Positions 1-5,527 of a stretch of 18,632 bases of DNA are shown piece after piece (position 1 is the first letter of the stretch; every line of letters starts with the position of its first letter). The translations under genes were made by a program, and so were the position numbers. Under the pieces are notes generated by a model. That model had not been told where the DNA came from, made no database searches, and saw only the letters and a list, made by a program, of their open reading frames with translations. The DNA comes from Firmicutes bacterium UBA1440 (GTDB lineage: Bacteria; Bacillota; Clostridia; Peptostreptococcales; Anaerovoracaceae): NCBI GenBank assembly GCA_002329565.1, contig DCTM01000049.1:1539-20170 (forward strand), given 5' to 3'.

Positions 1-278
1 GCCTTTGCAAAATCCCGTACGGTGAAGTGGTAACTTACGGTGACATTGCCAAACTCGTGGCGGCACGGATGAAGAAAGAAAACATGTCGGCACAAGCGGT
101 CGGCGGAGCCGTCGGGCACAATCCAATCTCCATCATCATCCCTTGCCATAGGGTCGTGGGAGCGAACGGCAACCTGACAGGGTACGCCGGCGGCATCGAG
201 CGCAAGATTGCCTTGCTGAAGCATGAGGGTGTCGACATGTCGCATATGTTCACACCGACTCGAGGCACAGCTCTGTAA
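1..278 (+). CDS. ogt: Methylated-DNA--protein-cysteine S-methyltransferase, 3' end (5' partial)
   Basis: The visible C-terminal ~92 residues, read in the frame whose first whole codon is at base 3, form the DNA-binding and active-site domain of O6-alkylguanine-DNA alkyltransferases. The family moves an alkyl group from O6 of guanine to its own cysteine in a one-off repair reaction. Visible marks are the IPYGEVVTYGDIA segment, the GGAVGHNP segment of the recognition-helix region, and the catalytic PCHRVV motif, followed by the usual GYAGGIERKIALLKHEG end. The catalytic Cys is present, so this is an active-type protein rather than an alkyltransferase-like protein. The start lies outside the window. 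It is followed by a terminator and is not functionally linked to the genes downstream. Confidence 0.93.
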   Translation, partial: LCKIPYGEVVTYGDIAKLVAARMKKENMSAQAVGGAVGHNPISIIIPCHRVVGANGNLTGYAGGIERKIALLKHEGVDMSHMFTPTRGTAL

Positions 279-305
279 ATATTTGGATGAATCCCACGCT
301 AAACA

Positions 306-361
306 AAAACGATCACGCAGAAGCATTGTGTTTATGCCATCTCGAGTGATCGTTTTTTTAC
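306..361 (+). terminator. Bidirectional intrinsic terminator
   Basis: An 11-bp perfect stem, AAAACGATCAC (306-316) with GTGATCGTTTT (346-356), is followed by a T run through 359. On the other strand the same stem is followed by TTTTTGTTT. It can therefore end both the alkyltransferase gene on the plus strand and the small gene at 461-649 on the minus strand. The 29-nt loop is longer than usual. Confidence 0.8.
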
Positions 362-460
362 AATTAATTTTTTGTCTGCCCGCCTTTTGTCGTTCAGGTC
401 GTTGCTCACAGTTTGACCGTTCGCGCAGATGCCCGGCCGCACCGCCAAAAGACGTCGCGG

Positions 461-649
461 TTACCGGCTGAGAGATTCAATATAGCCCTGCAGCTTTTGC
501 GCATGTTGAGCTTCGGACAACGCGTAGTCGTGGAAAAATGTCTGCAGTTCTCCGGCCTCCACAGCTGAGGCGTAATCCTGAAAATCCCTAATGCGTTCCT
601 GCGTGTCGAGCAGAGTTTTTTTCAGATAATCCTTTGTGTTCAGTTCCAT
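461..649 (-). CDS. Small all-helical protein of unknown function (62 aa)
   Basis: I do not recognise this gene by name. It starts at the ATG at 649, chosen because GGAGGTGATCGT lies directly upstream; a longer reading from 694 would bypass this site. The protein begins MELNTKDYLKKTL and ends YIESLSR. It looks like two amphipathic helices, acidic and rich in Gln and Glu, with no membrane segment or signal peptide. The second half (FFHDYALSEAQHAQKL) has an E-x2-H-style spacing that recalls small ferritin-like or rubrerythrin-like helical proteins, but this is a weak resemblance and no metal site can be assigned. It is transcribed away from the grd control region and probably ends at the bidirectional terminator at 306-361. 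Confidence 0.72.
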   Translation of the reverse strand: MELNTKDYLKKTLLDTQERIRDFQDYASAVEAGELQTFFHDYALSEAQHAQKLQGYIESLSR

Positions 650-925
650 ACGATCACCTCCATCGTTAGTATGAGCAGACTTCACGTGAATCATTCGTTA
701 GAAGACGTTCGTTTTTTGCAACCGTTTATATATTATATAATCAAACAGAAAAGAAGAAATATTTTAAATTTTCTAATAATTTATTGACAGATTGGCGCAG
801 AGCAGTCATAATTCAAGTAAGCAAACATGTTGTATGCTTGCCCGCATGGTTGTGCGCGGATTTTCGCGCATATAGACCGATTGAATGAGCGCAAAAGATG
901 TCGATAGAAAAATCAGATAATTATA
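650..925. other. AT-rich intergenic region between divergent units
   Basis: This stretch lies between the minus-strand 62-aa gene and the main grd promoter. Bases 690-780 are very AT-rich and probably hold the minus-strand promoter, although I could not find a convincing pair of boxes. A GC-rich hairpin (TGCGCG at 853-858 with CGCGCA at 865-870) lies in what would be transcript from the upstream promoter at 784-812. No convincing gene is present. Confidence 0.4.
784..812 (+). promoter_or_regulatory. Upstream sigma-A-like promoter of the grd operon
   Basis: TTGACA (784-789), a 17-nt spacer and CATAAT (807-812) match the vegetative promoter consensus except for the first base of the -10. It points toward the riboswitch and grdX and would give a leader about 140 nt longer than the downstream promoter. 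Confidence 0.55.
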
Positions 926-954
926 TTGACAAAATAAAAGCCACTCGATATAAT
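926..954 (+). promoter_or_regulatory. Main consensus promoter of the grd operon
   Basis: TTGACA (926-931), an exact 17-nt spacer and TATAAT (949-954) form a perfect consensus promoter. Transcription should start near 961, about 86 nt upstream of the first aptamer helix of the glycine riboswitch. Its -10 box lies inside a perfect palindrome (944-963). Confidence 0.8.
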
Positions 955-963
955 GATATCGAG
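944..963. promoter_or_regulatory. Palindrome covering the -10 box and start site (possible operator)
   Basis: CTCGATAT (944-951) and ATATCGAG (956-963) are perfect inverted repeats separated by AATG. The palindrome covers the whole -10 box and the predicted start site. This is the placement expected of a repressor operator; alternatively the transcript start or an AT-rich melting region explains it. No protein can be named. Confidence 0.4.
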
Positions 964-1046
964 TTAAGAATTACGCTCATCGACGACAATATAATAACTA
1001 AGACCACATGATATTTTTAAAGAAATTTAAATATTACTGGTAGAAA

Positions 1047-1240
1047 AATGCGGGAGAGCATCCGTTGAGGGTCACCGAAGGAAAAAGTCATAGACTGAAT
1101 GCTTGTCTATGGGGAAATTCTCAGGTAAAAGGACCGCATTTTGACAGAACTCTGGAAAGCTTTTTAAAAGCACCGAAGGGGCAATTTCGGCGAGACGGTT
1201 TTGCCGGCGAAAGAAACTCTCAGGTTATGATACAGAGAAC
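1047..1240 (+). ncRNA. Tandem glycine riboswitch (two aptamers)
   Basis: There are two consecutive glycine aptamers. Aptamer 1 is closed by P1 AATGCGG (1047-1053) with CCGCATT (1134-1140) and contains GGGAGAG, CACCGAAGG (1073-1081) and TTCTCAGGTAAAAGGA. Aptamer 2 has P1 CTCTG (1150-1154) with CAGAG (1233-1237), and contains CACCGAAGGGGCAA and AACTCTCAGG. These are the conserved sequence blocks of the gcvT-type glycine riboswitch, joined by a linker of about 9 nt. The 3' strand of the second P1 is also the 5' strand of the terminator at 1232-1277, so glycine binding should prevent termination (an ON switch). In most Bacillota this riboswitch controls glycine cleavage; here it controls glycine reductase, which also consumes glycine. 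Confidence 0.95.
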
Positions 1241-1277
1241 AACAGCAGACTTGTTTGCTATTGTTCTCTGTTTTTTT
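1232..1277 (+). terminator. Riboswitch-controlled intrinsic terminator
   Basis: ACAGAGAACAA (1232-1242) pairs with TTGTTCTCTGT (1261-1271), with further pairing inward (CAGCA opposite TTGCTA), followed by seven T. It ends about 110 nt before grdX. Its 5' strand overlaps the closing helix of the second glycine aptamer, so the two structures are mutually exclusive. Confidence 0.9.
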
Positions 1278-1389
1278 GTCTGGACACATAACCGCATTTG
1301 TATAACAAATGTTTGAAAGGTGTCGAATGAGAACTTTATCTATTTTTGATCTACATAAATTTACCTTGACAAATCCGGGAGAAAATGAA

Positions 1390-1776
1390 ATGAACGGAAT
1401 CCTTATTACCAACAATCCGGCGGCAGAAAAAAAATATTTCGGCAGTATGAAAACGATTTATCTCGAAAATACTGACTATATACACATACTTTATTCTGTA
1501 CGCGACAAAATACATGAAGGCCACAAGTTGTTGACGCACCCGTTATCCGGCAGTGTTAAACCAAATCAGACACCTTACAAGTCAATCGTGATATCGGAAG
1601 AAAAGGGACAGCTTGATTTTGATTCTTTGAAAATCATAGAAGACAGCATTACGATTGCCAAAAAACTGCTCGATGAAAAACCGACACGCGAATATTCACA
1701 GAAGATTCTTGACGATTTTCAGTTGATCGATTTGGATCTGATTACCGGAGGCATTGAAAGCATGCGCCAATTCTAA
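1390..1776 (+). CDS. grdX: GrdX family protein
   Basis: GrdX is a small conserved protein encoded at the head of glycine reductase operons; its biochemical role is not established. The product is 128 aa and starts MNGILITNNPAAEKKY. It carries the family's central block VRDKIHEGHKLLTHPLSGSVKPNQTPYKS and the LDFDSLKIIEDSI segment. The start at 1390 follows GGGAG (1377-1381) at 8 nt spacing. Longer readings from 1309 or 1327 are open, but the added residues do not resemble the family and lie in leader sequence. It is the first gene after the glycine riboswitch terminator. The ~100-nt gap to trxA holds no recognisable terminator. Confidence 0.92.
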   Translation: MNGILITNNPAAEKKYFGSMKTIYLENTDYIHILYSVRDKIHEGHKLLTHPLSGSVKPNQTPYKSIVISEEKGQLDFDSLKIIEDSITIAKKLLDEKPTREYSQKILDDFQLIDLDLITGGIESMRQF

Positions 1777-1879
1777 AGGCAAAGCGCTTTTAATTAATAA
1801 AAGACATTAATGCAATGCAAAAGTCGTGTGCTTAACGGCTGCGACAAAAGCTTACAATCACAATTAGGAGGTGACAAAA

Positions 1880-2197
1880 ATGGTTGTATTGGACAAGGAA
1901 AATTTCCAAGCCGAAGTAAAAGAAGCAAAGGGACTTGTGCTGGTAGACTATTGGAGCCAAAGCTGTGAACCTTGCAAGGCTTTAATGCCGGATGTTCACG
2001 CATTGGCAGAAAAGTACGTGGGACAAGTTAAATTCGCAGAATTGGATACCGGCAAAGCAAGAAGACTGGCAATTTCAGAGAAGGTTCTTGGTCTTCCGAC
2101 AATTTGCCTTTACAAGGACGGCGAAAAAATTGACGAGGTTACAAAAGATGACGCTAATATTGGCAACATAGAAGCCATGGTCCAAAGGCACTTGTAG
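1880..2197 (+). CDS. trxA: Thioredoxin of the glycine reductase system
   Basis: This 105-aa thioredoxin fold protein delivers electrons to glycine reductase, reducing the oxidised GrdA selenide-sulfide after each turnover. The redox site is SCEPCKAL rather than the usual WCGPC; CEPC and CVPC variants are known for thioredoxins of glycine-reducing clostridia. The cis-proline loop is present as GLPTICLY, and the helix after the active site reads [14 protein letters not shown]. The start at 1880 follows AGGAGG (1866-1871). A GTG three codons earlier is in frame but overlaps the ribosome site. The thioredoxin reductase gene that often lies between grdX and trxA is absent. Confidence 0.93.
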   Translation: MVVLDKENFQAEVKEAKGLVLVDYWSQSCEPCKALMPDVHALAEKYVGQVKFAELDTGKARRLAISEKVLGLPTICLYKDGEKIDEVTKDDANIGNIEAMVQRHL

Positions 2198-2261
2198 AGA
2201 ACAAATCACTTGAATATATGAATTGTTCAGTTGATTGTTCATAAATTAAGGAGGTAAATTT

Positions 2262-3548
2262 ATGCGTCTGGAACTGGGTAAAATTCAGATTAAAGATGTG
2301 CAGTTCGGGAAAGAAACAAAGGTTGAAGGCGGCGTTCTTTACGTTAACGAAGAAGAAATCGTAAATCTTGTTTTGGAAGACGAGCATATCAAGAGTGTCA
2401 AGGTTGAGCTTGCTAAACCTGGCGAAGAAACAAGAATTACACCTGTAAAAGATGTAATTGAGCCGAGAGTAAAGGTAGAAGGAAGGGGTGGAATCTTCCC
2501 CGGTGTTATCAACAAGGTAACTACCGTAGGTGAAGGACGCACACACGTACTTTCCGGAGCAGCTGTAGTAACTTGCGGCAAAATCGTCGGATTCCAGGAA
2601 GGAATCATCGACATGAGCGGTCCGGGAGCGGATTATACACCGTTCTCGAAGTTGAATAATGTTTGCCTGGTCGTAGAACCTGCGGATGGATTACTGCAGC
2701 ATGAATACGAAGCGGCAGTCAGAATGGCAGGATTGAAGACAGCGGCATACATCGGCAAGGCCGGCGCAAATGTAACACCGGATACAGTAGAGACATTTGA
2801 AACAAAGCCGTTAAACGAGAGTGCTGTCGAATATCCGAATCTGCCGAAGGTTGCATATGTATACATGCTTCAAACGCAGGGATTGCTGCATGACACGTAT
2901 GTATACGGTGTGGATGCGAAGAAAATTGTCCCGACAATTCTGTATCCGACAGAAGTCATGGACGGAGCAATTCTCAGCGGCAACTGCGTTTCAGCTTGCG
3001 ACAAAAATACAACGTATCACCACCTCAATAACCCTGTAATTCAGGAAATGTATGCAAGACACGGCAAAGACTTCAACTTTGTGGGAGTTATTGTCACAAA
3101 TGAAAACGTATATTTGGCTGATAAGGAAAGATCATCGAACTGGACAGCGAAATTATGCAAATACCTCGGACTTGATGCGGCAATCGTGTCGCAGGAAGGT
3201 TTCGGCAACCCGGATACCGATCTCATTATGAACTGCAAGAAGATCGAGGCAGAAGGCGTTAAGACTGTTATAATCACAGACGAATATGCAGGCAGAGACG
3301 GCGCATCTCAGTCACTCGCTGATGCGGACAAGAGTGCGGATGCGGTTGTTACCGGCGGCAACGCCAACGAAATCATCGTTCTGCCGGCTATGAAGAAGGT
3401 TATAGGAACATTGGATTTCGTTGACAAAATCGCAGGCGGTTTTGACGGCAGCCTGAGGCCGGACGGCAGCATTGAAGCTGAGCTTCAGGTAATCACGGGT
3501 GCTACAAATGAGCTCGGATTCAATAAGATGTCCGCAGTAACGTTCTAA
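2262..3548 (+). CDS. grdE: Glycine reductase component B, proprotein GrdE (alpha/beta subunits)
   Basis: GrdE is the pyruvoyl-bearing part of substrate-specific protein B. The 428-aa proprotein is cut at an Asn-Cys bond, giving two subunits; the Cys becomes the carbonyl (pyruvoyl) group that forms a Schiff base with the amino group of glycine. The site is visible as SGNCVSACDKNTTYHH with the Cys at residue 242, the position described for the well-studied Eubacterium acidaminophilum protein. Other family blocks are IFPGVINKVTTVGEGRTHVLSGAAV near the N terminus and the C-terminal VITGATNELGFNKM. The start at 2262 follows AAGGAGG (2248-2254). It lies 64 nt after trxA and 57 nt before grdA, in one transcription unit. 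Confidence 0.96.
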   Translation: MRLELGKIQIKDVQFGKETKVEGGVLYVNEEEIVNLVLEDEHIKSVKVELAKPGEETRITPVKDVIEPRVKVEGRGGIFPGVINKVTTVGEGRTHVLSGAAVVTCGKIVGFQEGIIDMSGPGADYTPFSKLNNVCLVVEPADGLLQHEYEAAVRMAGLKTAAYIGKAGANVTPDTVETFETKPLNESAVEYPNLPKVAYVYMLQTQGLLHDTYVYGVDAKKIVPTILYPTEVMDGAILSGNCVSACDKNTTYHHLNNPVIQEMYARHGKDFNFVGVIVTNENVYLADKERSSNWTAKLCKYLGLDAAIVSQEGFGNPDTDLIMNCKKIEAEGVKTVIITDEYAGRDGASQSLADADKSADAVVTGGNANEIIVLPAMKKVIGTLDFVDKIAGGFDGSLRPDGSIEAELQVITGATNELGFNKMSAVTF

Positions 3549-3605
3549 TAAATGTACAACTACACTGTTAACTTACAAAAAATTTGAAGAAAGGAAGGAT
3601 GAATC

Positions 3606-4076
3606 ATGAGTATATTGGATAATAAAAAAGTGATCATCATCGGAGACAGAGATGGTATTCCTGCTCCGGCTGTTGTTGAGTGTTTAAAAGACACTTCGGC
3701 AGAAGTAGTATTCTCATCGACAGAATGCTTTGTCTGAACGGCCGCAGGGGCAATGGATTTGGAAAATCAGAATAGGGTAAAGAGTATGACAGAACAGTAT
3801 GGAGCAGAGAACATGCTCGTACTGCTCGGAGCAGCAGAAGCGGAAGCTTCCGGACTGGCTGCCGAGACTGTTACAAACGGCGACCCTACTTATGCAGGTT
3901 CATTGGCCGGAGTCTCGTTGGGACTCAGAGTTTATCACGTTGTAGAACCGGAATTCAAAGAAGCGGTAAACGCAGACGTTTATGAAGAGCAGATTGGCAT
4001 GATGGAAATGGTACTTGATGTAGACGGTATCATTGAAGAAATGAAAACGATTAGAGAGCAGTTCTGCAAATTCTAA
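3606..4076 (+). CDS. grdA: Glycine reductase complex selenoprotein A (GrdA), UGA decoded as Sec
   Basis: GrdA is the small selenoprotein shared by glycine, sarcosine and betaine reductases. Its selenol accepts the carboxymethyl group from GrdB-bound glycine and passes it to protein C. The gene runs through an in-frame TGA at 3735-3737, giving 156 aa with Sec at residue 44 in the redox motif CFVU. The reading frame continues cleanly on both sides: [21 protein letters not shown] before, [12 protein letters not shown] after, with the family's [17 protein letters not shown] block later. A hairpin with a GGA loop follows the TGA (3756-3768). A caller that treats TGA as stop would miss the first third. 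The start at 3606 has GAAAGGA upstream. Confidence 0.96.
3735..3768 (+). promoter_or_regulatory. grdA Sec codon and candidate bacterial SECIS hairpin
   Basis: The UGA is at 3735-3737. A short hairpin, GATTT (3756-3760), loop GGA (3761-3763) and AAATC (3764-3768), places the apical loop 26 nt after the U of UGA, with G in the first two loop positions. This fits the general bacterial SECIS pattern of a short stem and small G-containing loop 16-37 nt from UGA. The 5-bp stem is A/T-rich. Confidence 0.6.
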
Positions 4077-4114
4077 TTGCACTTTCCGCAAAAAGTGAAG
4101 AAAGGAAGAAAAAA

Positions 4115-5422
4115 ATGGGCAAAGTTAAAGTTGTGCATTATATAAACCAATTCTTTGCAGGTATTGGTGGCGAAGAAAAAGCTGACATTAAGCCGGAAGT
4201 GAGAGAAGGAGCGATTGGACCGGGTGCTGCTCTTAACGCAGCGTTTGGTGATGCAGCGGAAATTGTTGCTACAGTAATCTGCGGAGACTCTTATTTCAAT
4301 GAAAACATTGAAACAGCTCAGGCTGAAGTGCTCGACATGGTTAAGAAATACAATCCCGATCTCTTTATTGCAGGCCCGGCATTCAACGCAGGAAGATACG
4401 GTGTGGCATGCGGCACGATTTCCAAGGCCGTTAAAGACGTGCTGAAAATCCCGGCAGTTACAGCTATGTATCCTGAAAACCCGGGTGCGGATATGTTCAA
4501 AAAAGATCTTTACATGATCGAAACAGGAAACTCCGCAGCTGATATGAGAAAGGCCGCTCCGAAGCTTGCCAAGCTCGCATTAAAGGTGGCCAAGGGTGAA
4601 GAAATCGGATCACCCGCTGAGGAAGGATATATTCCGAGAGGAGTCAGAAAGAACATCTTTACAGATGACATCGGGGCTAAGAGAGCTGTAGAGATGCTCG
4701 TTAAGAAGATCAATGGTCAAGAGTTCGTGACAGAATATCCGATGCCGGAATTCGATCACGTAGCACCTAATCCAGCCATAAAGGATATGTCCAAGGCTAA
4801 GATTGCGCTTGTTACCTCCGGCGGAATCGTTGTGAAGGGCAACCCTGACCATATAGAATCCTCCAGTGCTTCCAAATTCGGTAAGTATGACATTTCAGGA
4901 GTGATGGATTTAACCGCTGAAACTCATGAAACCGCTCACGGCGGATACGATCCTGTATACGCAAACGAAGACGCAGACAGAGTACTCCCTGTTGACGTAT
5001 TGAGAGATATGGAAAAGGAAGGAAAGATCGGCGAACTCCACAGATACTACTACGCTACAGTCGGTAACGGAACATCCGTAGCCAATGCGAGAAAGTTTGC
5101 TCAGAAGATTTCCGAAGAACTTCGTGCAGACGGTGTGGATGCTGTTATCCTCACATCTACGTGAGGAACCTGTACACGTTGCGGTGCAACGATGGTAAAA
5201 GAGATCGAAAGAGCAGGTTTTCCGGTAGTTCAAATCTGTACAGTTGTTCCTATTTCCCTGACAGTAGGTGCAAACAGAATCGTTCCTGCGATTGCTATTC
5301 CTCACCCGCTTGGCAATCCTGCATTGTCACCTGAGGAAGAAAAGAAATTAAGAAGACACCTTGTTGAAAAAGCTCTGACTGCTTTACAAACAGAGGTTAC
5401 AGATCAGACCGTATTCGAGTAA
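4115..5422 (+). CDS. grdB: Glycine reductase component B gamma subunit, selenoprotein GrdB
   Basis: GrdB is the 47-kDa selenoprotein subunit of substrate-binding protein B. It holds the glycine Schiff base formed with GrdE and helps transfer the carboxymethyl group to the GrdA selenol. The gene runs through an in-frame TGA at 5162-5164 and encodes 435 aa with Sec at residue 350 in the motif UGTCTRC, a Ux2Cx2C redox motif typical of this family. N-terminal blocks KVVHYINQFFAGIGGEE and IGPGAALNAAFG and the C-terminal AIPHPLGNPALSPEEE fit glycine-type GrdB rather than a split pair of genes. The start at 4115 follows GAAAGGAAG. A compact hairpin with GGT loop lies just after the TGA. Confidence 0.96.
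5162..5196 (+). promoter_or_regulatory. grdB Sec codon and candidate bacterial SECIS hairpin
   Basis: The UGA is at 5162-5164. CGTTGC (5177-5182) and GCAACG (5186-5191) form a perfect 6-bp stem closing a GGT loop (5183-5185), with outer ACC/GGT able to pair further. The loop starts 21 nt after the U of UGA and begins with two G, matching the bacterial SECIS pattern. Confidence 0.75.
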
Positions 5423-5460
5423 AATACAGTGTATTGAAAGAACGGCCAAAGGATTTTGAT

Positions 5461-5507
5461 TATTTAAAAAAGCTGGGTGATGCTAAACATCACCCTCTTT
5501 TTAAATA
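5461..5507 (+). terminator. Intercistronic hairpin between grdB and grdC (partial terminator or processing site)
   Basis: GGGTGATG (5475-5482), loop CTAAA and CATCACCC (5488-5495) make a perfect 8-bp stem, followed by TCTTTTT. The flanks TATTTAAAAA (5461-5470) and TTTTTAAATA (5498-5507) are also complementary, so the stem can extend to about 20 pairs. It looks like an intrinsic terminator, yet grdC follows after 20 nt and is functionally required. It may lower grdC/grdD expression relative to grdE/A/B or protect the upstream mRNA 3' end after cleavage. Confidence 0.7.
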
Positions 5508-5527
5508 AGTGAGAAAGAGGTAATAAA

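Noticed and set aside
827..907. Possible 26-residue leader peptide upstream of the riboswitch
   Set aside because: It has no ribosome binding site, no run of regulatory codons, and lies outside the transcript of the main promoter.
1309..1389. N-terminal extension of grdX from earlier in-frame starts
   Set aside because: The added residues do not resemble the family and a well-spaced ribosome site precedes the ATG at 1390.
3606..3737. grdA read as a truncated or broken gene because of the TGA
   Set aside because: The frame continues with full family similarity on both sides and CFVU is the known Sec motif; recoding explains it better than a pseudogene.
4115..5422. grdB as two genes split at 5164
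   Set aside because: The TGA falls in the UGTCTRC motif at residue 350, and the downstream part has no ribosome site of its own.
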